Part shown: positions 15,735 through 23,307 of the stretch, piece by piece
How positions within the stretch are numbered: the first letter of the stretch is position 1
Layout: each line of letters starts with the position of its first letter
Assembly: GCF_018603905.1 (NCBI RefSeq)
Contig: NZ_JAHFZZ010000034.1
Coordinates: forward strand, 44,430 to 108,429
Length of the DNA: 64,000 nucleotides
Origin: Nonomuraea sp. NEAU-A123
GTDB lineage: Bacteria; Actinomycetota; Actinomycetes; Streptosporangiales; Streptosporangiaceae
Reading direction: 5' to 3'
Notes under the pieces: model-generated
Told to the model about the DNA's origin: nothing
Databases searched by the model: none
What the model saw: the letters and a program-made list of their open reading frames with translations, nothing else
Program-made: the position numbers and the translations under genes

Positions 15735-18107
15735 TCAGATCACTCCCATCGCGCCGACGTACTGGAGCGACCGGTTCACGGACACGCTGGTAGGTTCGGC
15801 CTGCGGGTAGTAATTGGTCACGTTCACCACCGTCCGCGACAGAGCGCGCCCGCCGCCGATCCCGTCCGGGACGGTCACCCCGGGCATCGACAGGTCCGGC
15901 ATGGCCGTCCGGGTCGCGAGCGTGGCCACCTTCTTCAGCGAAGAGACGACAACCCCACGGCTCTTATCAACGCCGATCGACATGCCTTGCATCATGAAGG
16001 CTCCGATCTGGGCAAACACCTTCGACGGAGACTTGATGCCGAGCGCGTCCTTGGCGCTCTTGACGATGTTGGCGAAGAAGTTGCGGACGTTGTTGTACAG
16101 GCCGCTGGCCAGCGACTGGAGCTTGTTCCAGAAGCCGGATACGACGTCCTGGGCGATGCCCGCCATGGTCGGGCCTATGGACGACATCGCGTTTTTGATC
16201 TTGCCTGGCAGGTCGCGGAACCAGCCGACCAGAGTGGTGCCGATCCACTTGCCGATGGCGTTGACCATGTCCGGGATGATCGAATTGCCGACCAGGACGT
16301 TGTACATCCACTGGAAGATCGCGACGCCCTTTTCGATCACCGGCTTGATCAGGCCAACGACCTCGGCCACCTTCGCTCCGAACAGAGCGAACCCGACTCC
16401 GAGCTTGATCAGCATGGGCAGGATGGGGACCAGGGCAGGCAGCACCTGCTGGATCGCCATGACCGCCAGATCGGTCAAAATCGGAAGAACGGGCAGCACC
16501 GCCTCAGCTAGCTTCACAAAGGCAGGAACAAGCCCATTGAGCAGCGAAGGGATCAGATTCAAGATCGGCGGCAGGAGTTGCTGCACGAGCACGCCCGCAA
16601 TCTGACCGAAGGACGCATAGATCGGCGCCATAATCGGCCCAAGCTGCGACAAAGCTGACGAAACGGATGAAAGGGCAGGTTGCAGGGCATCCGCCAAGGC
16701 GCTGATCACTGGGCCGAGCACGGCCGACAGATTGGTCAGCGCGATACCGAGGACCTGGCCTACGATCCCCGCTAATTGCGCTACCGCAGGTAGAAGTGGC
16801 GCGAGCGCTGTAAGCGCCGCCGACAGCCCTTGGCCGAGCATTAGCAGTCCCGCCTGCAGCTCAGGCGATGCGAACGCTTGTGCGAGCATGCTCGCGACCA
16901 TGGTCAGCCCCGGACCAAGAGCGGACAGGGCCGGCCCGAGCGCCGACACCGCAGAGGCGAGCCCAGGACCCAGCGCCGTCGCGATCGAGGCTACGCGCGG
17001 CGCGACCAGCGCCAACGCGCCCCCGAGCGCCCGAAAGATCGGCATCAAGGCGCTTCCGACCTGCGACAACGCGCCGAAGATCGCAACCAGCGCCTTCTGA
17101 CCCTCCGCGCTCGCCAAGAACGCATTGAGCTGATCGAGGAGCTGGCCGACCACGCCCAGCGCCCCGGACCCGCCCGTAGACATCGCCGAGAAGATCGACT
17201 TGACGATGCCAATCACGTCACCGCCGACCTGGCCGAGCTGCTTGAATACCTCCAACGCGCCCTGCATCCATCTAAAAGCGCTACCGCTATTAGCGGCGTT
17301 AGACAGGAACTCTCCGAACTTCTGGGCCACAGAAGCGATGCCGGGAGCCAGCCCGGACGAGAAACTGGCACCGACCACCGCGATGTCGCGGAAGCCCGCG
17401 AGCACCGGCTGGATCGCGGGCTGCACCGCAGCGACGGCCGACCGCAGTGCCCCGAAGATCGTCGAGATCGCCGACACCGTCGCCGACGAGGAGGCAAACC
17501 GAGCCGCCTCTGCTCCGGCGAGACCGAACTCTCGCGCGACGCCCTGCATCCCGGATCGGAGCGGCCCGACAACGGCGTCCGCGACGGCGCGGATCTGGCC
17601 AGCCAGCGGAGCGAAGAAGGCGTCCTGGACGGCGGACCTCAGCCCGTCGACCGCAGGCTTGACCGAGTGCAGTTCACGCGCGGCAGCCTGCGCCGCAGGT
17701 GAGAGCCTCTGCAGGCTCTCCTCGAACTTTTTCGGATCATCGCCCAATGCCTCCTTGAAGGCGTCGTCGACGCCGAGCAATGCGACCTTGAGGGTGGCCA
17801 TCGCGCCAACGCCCAGCGCTATCGCACCCGGCAGAGCGGCGATGATGCCTCCGGCAGGGGCCAGCGCCGCGGCGAAGCCGACTGCTGTCTGCGCGGCTGC
17901 GGCCATCGAGGCCGCCAGGGTGGCCGCCTTGAGCGCTGCGCCAGTGAACTGGACACCCATCGATCCGGCCGACTTGGCGAGCCCGCCCACGTCTATGTCG
18001 ATCTTCTTGGCGGCGTCGCGCATGAAGGTCATGAACCGGCGGACAGCGGTTGTGCCCCGGTCCTTCACGTCGATCGTCGCGAACAACTCGCCGACATTCA
18101 GCGCCAC
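15735..18107 (-). CDS. Tape measure protein
   Basis: 790 residues starting at GTG 18107 after AGGAGGTGAG. The N-terminus (MALNVGELFATIDVKDRGTT) is typical of actinophage tape measures. The centre (about 55-560) is very Ala/Leu/Gly-rich with repeated hydrophobic helices, and the C-terminal part has the IKSPSKVFAQIGAFMMQGM block found in many such proteins. It sets tail length and is ejected with DNA. By length it predicts a tail of roughly 110-120 nm. It lies just after the frameshifted chaperone genes. Two copies of the 22-bp palindrome lie inside it. Confidence 0.93.
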   Translation of the reverse strand: MALNVGELFATIDVKDRGTTAVRRFMTFMRDAAKKIDIDVGGLAKSAGSMGVQFTGAALKAATLAASMAAAAQTAVGFAAALAPAGGIIAALPGAIALGVGAMATLKVALLGVDDAFKEALGDDPKKFEESLQRLSPAAQAAARELHSVKPAVDGLRSAVQDAFFAPLAGQIRAVADAVVGPLRSGMQGVAREFGLAGAEAARFASSSATVSAISTIFGALRSAVAAVQPAIQPVLAGFRDIAVVGASFSSGLAPGIASVAQKFGEFLSNAANSGSAFRWMQGALEVFKQLGQVGGDVIGIVKSIFSAMSTGGSGALGVVGQLLDQLNAFLASAEGQKALVAIFGALSQVGSALMPIFRALGGALALVAPRVASIATALGPGLASAVSALGPALSALGPGLTMVASMLAQAFASPELQAGLLMLGQGLSAALTALAPLLPAVAQLAGIVGQVLGIALTNLSAVLGPVISALADALQPALSSVSSALSQLGPIMAPIYASFGQIAGVLVQQLLPPILNLIPSLLNGLVPAFVKLAEAVLPVLPILTDLAVMAIQQVLPALVPILPMLIKLGVGFALFGAKVAEVVGLIKPVIEKGVAIFQWMYNVLVGNSIIPDMVNAIGKWIGTTLVGWFRDLPGKIKNAMSSIGPTMAGIAQDVVSGFWNKLQSLASGLYNNVRNFFANIVKSAKDALGIKSPSKVFAQIGAFMMQGMSIGVDKSRGVVVSSLKKVATLATRTAMPDLSMPGVTVPDGIGGGRALSRTVVNVTNYYPQAEPTSVSVNRSLQYVGAMGVI
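16772..16793. repeat. Phage-wide 22-bp palindrome, copy k (intragenic)
   Basis: CTAATTGCG-CTAC-CGCAGGTAG; two mismatches in the right arm. It lies inside the tape measure gene, so its sequence is also constrained by codons. Confidence 0.55.
17272..17293. repeat. Phage-wide 22-bp palindrome, copy c (intragenic)
   Basis: CTAAAAGCG-CTAC-CGCTATTAG; one arm mismatch. It lies inside the tape measure gene, where the minus strand codes for NSGSA. The same five residues are coded at copy f. Confidence 0.6.
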
Positions 18108-18143
18108 CCGGGTCTCACCTCCTGGGATCTCAGATGACTCGCT

Positions 18144-18412
18144 TCACTGCCGTCCCTCGCCGGGGTCCAGCGCGCGGGCCAGGCGCGAGTCACACGTCAG
18201 CAGCCCGTGCAACCGCGTCCGCAGCCACCGCCATGACCGGGCGCGCAGCACGCCAGGCTCGCCGAGGTCGATGCCGTACACCTCGTGTAGGTCGGGCTCA
18301 ACGAGCGCCCAGCGCGTCAGGATGTCGTGCCACGAGACGGTGCGGCCTTTCGAGATCGAGAGGCCGTCGTCCGGGTCGTAGTAGTCGTGGAGCCCCGTGA
18401 TCGGGTCGATTT
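18144..18412 (-). CDS. Frameshift-encoded extension of tail assembly chaperone (gpT-like)
   Basis: This open frame, read -1 relative to the upstream chaperone, codes for IDPITGLHDYYDPDDG, then LSISKGRTVSWHDILTRW and ends GEGRQ at 18144. It has no start codon of its own. It is reached by a -1 slip, most likely at GGTGAAA (18416-18410, AAA at 18412-18410). The fused product corresponds to lambda gpGT and related proteins, which recruit tail tube and tape measure during assembly. Position between the major tail protein and tape measure is diagnostic. Confidence 0.7.
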
Positions 18413-18835
18413 CACCGCCGCCGCTGCCGCTCGACGTGTCGCCCGGTTCGGGGCCGGTGCTTCCCCCGCGCCACCCGAGGCCCAGATCTTCGCGGCCGCG
18501 TCCTTACCGGCCGCGACCCACACCAGCGCGGTCGCGCCGATGTGCTGGACTTTCGGCCACGACACGCCGTCCGCGCGCAGCTCGTCCCACACGGGCCCGA
18601 GGATGCGCTGGTACAGGTCGCGCTCCTCGTCATCGTTCAGGACAACCTCGGCCAGCTCGTTGAGCTTGGGGTCGTCCACCGCCTCCCCCTGCTCGGCCTG
18701 CAGGCTGGCGTGCATGAGCCGCTGGCACAGTAGACCGACCTCGGCGTCGGGGGCGGGAACGATGTACCACTTCCCGCCGACCGGGAGCCGGAGGTTGTCG
18801 TCGAAGAACTCGTCGAGATCTTGGAAGGTGGTCAC
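18317..18835 (-). CDS. Tail assembly chaperone (gpG-like)
   Basis: 172 residues from GTG 18835, overlapping the major tail protein stop (GTGA). Begins MTTFQDLDEFFDDNLRLPVG and has the helical core LLCQRLMHASLQAEQGE ... ERDLYQRILGPVWDEL. The tail of the zero-frame product is a low-complexity Ser/Thr/Arg run (from about residue 140), as usual when the true selective constraint is on the overlapping -1 frame. Acts with the frameshift product to chaperone the tape measure. Confidence 0.75.
   Translation of the reverse strand: MTTFQDLDEFFDDNLRLPVGGKWYIVPAPDAEVGLLCQRLMHASLQAEQGEAVDDPKLNELAEVVLNDDEERDLYQRILGPVWDELRADGVSWPKVQHIGATALVWVAAGKDAAAKIWASGGAGEAPAPNRATRRAAAAAVKSTRSRGSTTTTTRTTASRSRKAAPSRGTTS
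18410..18416 (-). promoter_or_regulatory. Probable -1 ribosomal slippage site
   Basis: Minus-strand heptamer GGTGAAA in phase G-GTG-AAA at the junction of the two tail chaperone frames. After slipping, reading resumes ATC GAC CCG (IDP). Other nearby slips are possible; this one keeps the longest A-run at the A site. Confidence 0.5.
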
Positions 18836-19308
18836 GGGGTGGTCACCGGGTTCTTGATCTCGACCGGAGCGCCCTGACCCAGCAAGGTGAAGTCGAACGG
18901 CTCCAAGTCGGTCACCGAACCGCCCTTGGTGAACTCGGACACGGTGCACACGCCCTCGTAGGCGTCGTTCGCGCCGTCGCGGCGGTACCACCTGACCTTG
19001 ATGTTCGCGCCGAAGCCGACCTTGCGGGCGGCCTGCCGGATGGCCTCCTGGCCGGGGTCGGCGGTGAACGCCGCAGCCTCGGTCCGCTTGCGGCGGCCCT
19101 CTGCCTCGATCTGCCACGTCCGGCCGGTCACGACGGAGGAGCCCCAGCCCTCTTCGTCGTCGAAGTCTGAGTCCTCTTCCGTGTTGTCGTCGGTCGTCTC
19201 CTGGAAGCTGGTCAGGCCCTTGACCGGGAGCCAGGTCGGGTTCGCGGGGTCGGCTCCGGTGCCGACGTCGAGCTTCCAGTCCTTAGCGAGCAGGCTTCGC
19301 AGCGCCAT
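18832..19308 (-). CDS. Major tail protein
   Basis: 158 residues from ATG 19308, with AGGAG 5 bases upstream. Sequence pattern: LLAKDWKLDVGTGADPANPTW, GLTSFQETTDDNTEEDSDFDD, RTWQIEAEGRRKR, and KVRWYRRDGANDAYEGVC. This is the beta-sandwich tail tube fold with an acidic loop (residues about 40-55). It forms the tube around the tape measure. It lies between the tail terminator and chaperone genes, as expected. Confidence 0.88.
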   Translation of the reverse strand: MALRSLLAKDWKLDVGTGADPANPTWLPVKGLTSFQETTDDNTEEDSDFDDEEGWGSSVVTGRTWQIEAEGRRKRTEAAAFTADPGQEAIRQAARKVGFGANIKVRWYRRDGANDAYEGVCTVSEFTKGGSVTDLEPFDFTLLGQGAPVEIKNPVTTP

Positions 19309-19338
19309 GATCACTCCTTAAATGGGCATGTCAAAGCG

Positions 19339-19360
19339 CCAATAGCGGTAGCGCTATTGG
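19339..19360. repeat. Phage-wide 22-bp palindrome, copy b
   Basis: CCAATAGCG-GTAG-CGCTATTGG, perfect arms extended by one G/C pair. It lies in the short gap between the tail terminator stop and the RBS of the major tail protein. Confidence 0.8.
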
Positions 19361-19371
19361 CAAGGGTGAGG

Positions 19372-19818
19372 TCACACGTCGCGGTGCGGCGACGGCCTAT
19401 GAACCATCAGGTCGAACGAGTCGGCTCGCTCCCAACGACCGCTGGAATCGCGGCCGAGTGGAGCGACCAGTGTCCGGCGCGCGAGCAACACGAGTACGCC
19501 TGTCGAGAGCGTCACGTTGGCCAAGCCGTGGATCGCGTCGAACACGCCGTCCGCCAGGTCGTCCACGACCCGCGGGTCCGTCTTGGCCCGGAACCTGGCC
19601 TGCATCTGCACGGCCGAGTCCGACTGCTCGACGTCGTCGCCCATCTGGCCCACGCCGTACACCGCGAGCGCAATCGCGGCGTCCGGCTTTGCCGGGAGAC
19701 CGCCGATCGTGAGCGCCGTCTGGTTGTCGGTGTAGATGCCGTTGGGGTTCCACGTCGCGACGCGGGCCTCGCCGAGCAGGACCGCGAACCCGGTCAGAAG
19801 ATCACGAGTCCAGGTCAC
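19372..19818 (-). CDS. Tail terminator / minor capsid-like protein
   Basis: 148 residues from GTG 19818 (GTGA overlap with the gene upstream). MTWTRDLLTGFAVLLGEARV, YTDNQTALTIGGLPAKPDAAIALAVYG, and VQMQARFRAKTDPRVVDDLAD fit the small tail-terminator family (Phage_min_cap3-like) that caps the tail tube. Gene order (HK97-gp10-like, this gene, major tail protein) supports it. Confidence 0.68.
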   Translation of the reverse strand: MTWTRDLLTGFAVLLGEARVATWNPNGIYTDNQTALTIGGLPAKPDAAIALAVYGVGQMGDDVEQSDSAVQMQARFRAKTDPRVVDDLADGVFDAIHGLANVTLSTGVLVLLARRTLVAPLGRDSSGRWERADSFDLMVHRPSPHRDV

Positions 19819-20168
19819 TTGAGCGCCTGCCGGATCTGCTTGGCGATCAGCAGTTTGACCACCTCGCTCTCCTCACGGACCGCGAGTTCCAAGAACTTCG
19901 CCGCCCGGCCGGGCTTGTGCTGGTAGTCGAGATTTTCGTGCTGCACCCGGGCGTACGGCGTGTCGTAGGAGACGATGCCGCGCAGGTCGTTCTCATCGAC
20001 GATGGCCGCGCCCGACCGCTCCAGCGTGCCCTCATCGTGCGGGACGCGCTGATTGGACACCGACAGAACGTGCTCGGTGGCGTGACGGAGGCCGAGTCCG
20101 GCCGCGCGCCGGATCTCAGCCGTGACCTCCTCCGCGTTGACCTTGGCGTTGAATCTGGCTCTGGCCAT
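19815..20168 (-). CDS. HK97-gp10-like head-tail protein
   Basis: 117 residues from ATG 20168 (TGATG overlap). MARARFNAKVNAEEVTAEIR, VSNQRVPHDEGTLERSG, YARVQHE and KFLELAVREES are the family pattern of HK97 gp10-type neck proteins. It belongs to the connector completion set. A start 9 bases upstream is possible. Confidence 0.7.
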   Translation of the reverse strand: MARARFNAKVNAEEVTAEIRRAAGLGLRHATEHVLSVSNQRVPHDEGTLERSGAAIVDENDLRGIVSYDTPYARVQHENLDYQHKPGRAAKFLELAVREESEVVKLLIAKQIRQALK

Positions 20169-20479
20169 CAGCGGCACACCACCTCAACGTGATCCGGGGT
20201 CGGCAGTCCGCCGCCATCGCGGGAGAAGGATGTGATGACGGTGGTCTGCCGCCCGTTGACGGTGACCCTGCTCCCCTCCGGGCAGGTGGTGCCCGGAGGG
20301 AAGAACACGGTCGTATCGCTGACGACCTCGGCACCCTGCGCGTCGCGCACCAGGCGCCGCTCATCATCAACGAGGCAGCGGGACTCGACGGCCGGCCCGA
20401 ACACTGGGCCGTACGCCCCGTCCCCCTGAAAGGGCTCGATGATTGCTTTGTGGCGCAGCAGCCACTCAGGCAGCATCAC
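20168..20479 (-). CDS. Head-tail stopper/closure protein
   Basis: 103 residues from GTG 20479; GTG 20482 and ATG 20476 are equally placed against the upstream stop. MLPEWLLRHKAIIEPFQGDG, VFFPPGTTCPEGSRVTVNGR and the C-terminal PTPDHVEVVCR fit small SH3-like stopper proteins (SPP1 gp16 / HK97 gp7 type). Confidence 0.62.
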   Translation of the reverse strand: MMLPEWLLRHKAIIEPFQGDGAYGPVFGPAVESRCLVDDERRLVRDAQGAEVVSDTTVFFPPGTTCPEGSRVTVNGRQTTVITSFSRDGGGLPTPDHVEVVCR

Positions 20480-20865
20480 CACACGCTCCCGTCGAGGATG
20501 TAGCCAGGCAGCAGCCCCGCCCGCTGCAAGATCGACGAAGCGTCCGGTGAGTACCGCGGAGGCGGCGCGTCCCCGGAGCCACCGCGATCCAGCCGGACCG
20601 AGCCGATCGACACCGACTTGAACGCCGCCGCCACGCCGAACTCATCGCCCACGGCGACTGTCCACGCCACCTGGGCGCACGTCGCCCGCTTCATCGCCTC
20701 GACGTCCTCCGGCCGAGTCGGCAGGCCCGCATCGTCGGTCGGGTAGATCGAGGCGAACAGCATCTCGTCGATGCGATCAGACGCACGCTCCAGCCGCCGG
20801 TCGATGTCGTCAGGCGCGGCCTGGCCGCTGTATGCCGTGTAGTCGGCAGCGGTTGCGTACGCCAT
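20476..20865 (-). CDS. Head-tail adaptor protein
   Basis: 129 residues. MAYATAADYTAYSGQ, a helix LERASDRIDEMLFASIYPTD, a second helix DVEAMKRATCAQVAWTVAVGDEFG and a C-terminal loop ending LLPGYILDGSVW. This all-helical plan is that of gp6/gp15-type connector adaptors attached to the portal. Gene order agrees. Confidence 0.68.
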   Translation of the reverse strand: MAYATAADYTAYSGQAAPDDIDRRLERASDRIDEMLFASIYPTDDAGLPTRPEDVEAMKRATCAQVAWTVAVGDEFGVAAAFKSVSIGSVRLDRGGSGDAPPPRYSPDASSILQRAGLLPGYILDGSVW

Positions 20866-20867
20866 GG

Positions 20868-21209
20868 CTACACCGGCTGTTCGAGCACGCCGACCGTGAG
20901 CCCGGCCGGGGCCGCGTAGTCGATGTACACCTTGCCGTTGGCCTGCCGATACACCGCGCTGAACGGTGGCAGCAACAGGCTGTCGTTGGCCGGGATGGTG
21001 ACCGGAAGATCCACCACGTCCTGGCCCTCGACCGTGGCGGGGATCTGCACGGTCACCGTCGCGGGCGCGCCGTTGCTGTTCTTGATCAGCAGCATGCGCC
21101 TGTCGGTGTGGTCGAAGGCGTTGCCGTCCACCTGCGCCGCGGCCAGGCCGACGCCGAGCGCAACGCCGGTACGCGGCATGGGCCGGACGGCCAGGTCAGT
21201 CCTCGCCAT
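20868..21209 (-). CDS. Small structural protein, possible head decoration
   Basis: 113 residues, beta-rich: MARTDLAVRPMPRTGVAL, MLLIKNSNGAPATVTVQIPA and YRQANGKVYIDYAAPAGLTV. Genes like this occur just after the capsid gene in many actinophages and are often decoration proteins; the exact role is not shown. Start overlaps the end of the gene upstream. Confidence 0.52.
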   Translation of the reverse strand: MARTDLAVRPMPRTGVALGVGLAAAQVDGNAFDHTDRRMLLIKNSNGAPATVTVQIPATVEGQDVVDLPVTIPANDSLLLPPFSAVYRQANGKVYIDYAAPAGLTVGVLEQPV

Positions 21210-21480
21210 CTGGGTCCTCCCCGAATTCCTCGATCAGCGCGGCCTTTGACAGCGACTTGGCGTCGCTCTCGGGCATGCCGCAGGAGACCGCGTACTCGAT
21301 CCACGCGGCCTTGTTGTCGTGCTCGGATGGGCGGGCCGGCCCGGCCGAAGCCGGACCGGACGTGTCGGCGGGCTCGGGCCCGCCGATGATCCGCCAGTTG
21401 TCCAACATGTCCAGGCAGGGGTCTCGCTGTTCGAGCGGGACCACCTGCCCAGTGTTGGAGTTGCGGTAGACGTAGGTCAC
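21196..21480 (-). CDS. Short protein downstream of major capsid gene
   Basis: 94 residues from GTG 21480, overlapping the capsid stop (GTGA). N-terminal MTYVYRNSNTGQVVPLEQRDP and a C-terminal SAP-like/Ish1-like helix pair (NKAAWIEYAVSCGMPESDAKSLSKAAL with an acidic tail). Probably a capsid-associated or connector protein; no firm family. Confidence 0.55.
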   Translation of the reverse strand: MTYVYRNSNTGQVVPLEQRDPCLDMLDNWRIIGGPEPADTSGPASAGPARPSEHDNKAAWIEYAVSCGMPESDAKSLSKAALIEEFGEDPDGED

Positions 21481-22415
21481 GCCGCGACCCCGTGGATCAA
21501 GACGGCCCTGTTGGGGTCGAGGGTCTTGACGCCGTAGAGGCAGTCCACCGACACGATGTCCTGCTTTTTGGAGATGTCGTAATCCATCACGACTCTGACC
21601 CCAAATCCCTTGTAGCTCTCCACAGCGGCGTTGGCAGCGCCCTGCGGGAGAACCAAAGGACGGGTCACCAAGGCGAAGGCGGTCCTGTGAAAAGACACTC
21701 CGACCTCGGTGTTCGGCTGGCCAGCGGACGGCGTGCCGGTCGGCGCGTCGATGTTCTGGGTTTGGTAGGCGTCGTGTCCGAAAACCCGCCTACCCAGCGA
21801 AGCCTCACGGAGACCGTCCGTGTCGCCCCTGGTGTCCGCCTGATGGAACAGCGGGTCCGACAACCAGAGCGCCTCGATCTCCGGGCCGATCACCAGGTGA
21901 CGGTCAGCCGAAGGGACGGAGCGCTGGTTAAGCACGCGCCTGGCGTCGATCGCTGTCTTCGGGTCGTCGTACGGGTGGATCACCTTGCCTGTGACGCCCG
22001 GGACCACCGCATTCGGCACGCCCACACGCTGCACGATGTCGTTGCGCAGGCTCAGGATGTCCCGGTCGATCTTCTGAGAGATCGCCTCCATCGCCGGAGA
22101 CAGGAGCTGCGTGCCGAAGTCCTCGATCTCCAAGGTCAACTCCTCCGCCGTCACGCTGAAGCTGACGTCGGCGAAGTGGTTCAGCGTGATCGGCACGCTC
22201 CCCTCGGACGCGTTCTGGATCTGGATGCCCCGCGTCCGGTCGAACTCGTTTGCCTGGAACACGGCGGGCTTCCGCACGGAGATCGTGTCACCAACACGAG
22301 ATACGAACTCCTGCTCGTAATCACGGTGAACCAACTGCGCCATCACACACGTCTCGTAGAGCGTCGCGAGCGCCGCCTTGGCGATGATGGACGGGGTCAG
22401 GAAAGTGTTAGCCAT
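21477..22415 (-). CDS. Major capsid protein
   Basis: 312 residues, HK97-fold of the P22-coat/actinophage group. MANTFLTPSIIAKAALATLY, VGDTISVRKPAVF, SVPITLNHFADVSFSVTAEE, LVIGPEIEALWLSDPLF, and GFGVRVVMDYDISKKQDIVS are characteristic. It forms the icosahedral head. AAAGG lies 7 bases before the ATG. The scaffold gene is directly upstream and connectors directly downstream. Confidence 0.9.
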   Translation of the reverse strand: MANTFLTPSIIAKAALATLYETCVMAQLVHRDYEQEFVSRVGDTISVRKPAVFQANEFDRTRGIQIQNASEGSVPITLNHFADVSFSVTAEELTLEIEDFGTQLLSPAMEAISQKIDRDILSLRNDIVQRVGVPNAVVPGVTGKVIHPYDDPKTAIDARRVLNQRSVPSADRHLVIGPEIEALWLSDPLFHQADTRGDTDGLREASLGRRVFGHDAYQTQNIDAPTGTPSAGQPNTEVGVSFHRTAFALVTRPLVLPQGAANAAVESYKGFGVRVVMDYDISKKQDIVSVDCLYGVKTLDPNRAVLIHGVAA

Positions 22416-22440
22416 TCGGGCCTTTCACCTCTTCAGGAAG

Positions 22441-22462
22441 CTAATTGCGATACCGCAATTAG
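22441..22462. repeat. Phage-wide 22-bp palindrome, copy d
   Basis: CTAATTGCG-ATAC-CGCAATTAG, perfect arms with a flanking G/C pair. It lies just after the scaffold stop, before the major capsid gene. Confidence 0.82.
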
Positions 22463-22465
22463 CGG

Positions 22466-23233
22466 CTAGGACGAGGCGCGCTTCGCCTTACGCCTGGCGC
22501 GGAACTCGTCGATGGAGGGCTCGGAACTCGGCGCTCGCTCACCAGGCCCGCCGGTGAACTCGCCTCCGCTCCTGGCTGGCGGCCCCGCCTGGGTGGCCGA
22601 CTTGAACTTCGGGTTGTTCTCCACCGCCGTCTGGATGGTCTCGGCCAGACCGGCGGAGAAGTCGTCGGCGTCCGGGTCCATGTCCCGGACCGCCTTCAGG
22701 AACGACCTGCTGTCCAGCAGAGCGTCCGGGTCCGCGCCGACCTTCTGACTGGCGCGGTGCACCGCAAGCTCGATCAGGGCACGGCGGTGCCGCTCGCGCT
22801 CCTGGTCGCGCTCCGTCGCCGTGGTGTCCCGCTCGGCCGTCAGGGTCTCGATCACCTTCTGCGGGTCGAGCGGCTTCTCCTCCTCAGACGCCAGACCCAA
22901 GGCCTTAGCGATCTGCTGAGCGAAGTCCGTCTTGACCTGCTCGGTGATCTCATCCTGCGACGGCCCCTGCTGGGCGGTCGCGTCATCGGCAGCCTTCTGG
23001 GCGTCCTTGAGCTTGGACCGGTAGTCGGCCGCCTCCGTGCGAGTGTCCTTGATGAGCTTCTGCGCCCACGGCGGGAGCTGGTCCACGCGCTTGGCGTCGG
23101 GGTTGGCCGCCGTGTCGTCGGCCGCCGGCGGCTCAGGCGGCGTGACCTCGGCCCCAGTCGGAGGGTTCTGCTCCTCCTGCTGCGGCTGGCCTTCGCCGCT
23201 GCCATCGGTGGTCGGCACAGTGTTTTCTGGCAT
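22466..23233 (-). CDS. Capsid scaffolding protein
   Basis: 255 residues, low-complexity acidic/Pro-rich N-terminus (about 1-45), central coiled coil (SKLKDAQKAADDATAQ ... AERDTTATERDQERERHRR) and a basic C-terminus (FRARRKAKRASS), which binds coat protein in this family. No catalytic motif. Located between the MuF-like gene and the major capsid gene. AGGAGG lies 11 bases before the ATG. Confidence 0.8.
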   Translation of the reverse strand: MPENTVPTTDGSGEGQPQQEEQNPPTGAEVTPPEPPAADDTAANPDAKRVDQLPPWAQKLIKDTRTEAADYRSKLKDAQKAADDATAQQGPSQDEITEQVKTDFAQQIAKALGLASEEEKPLDPQKVIETLTAERDTTATERDQERERHRRALIELAVHRASQKVGADPDALLDSRSFLKAVRDMDPDADDFSAGLAETIQTAVENNPKFKSATQAGPPARSGGEFTGGPGERAPSSEPSIDEFRARRKAKRASS

Positions 23234-23307
23234 GACGAAATCGCCCTCCTGGAGCGTGTCGTCGGAACATGGGAAAGGCCCGCGCCTGGCGAGCCCATGT
23301 GGCGCGT

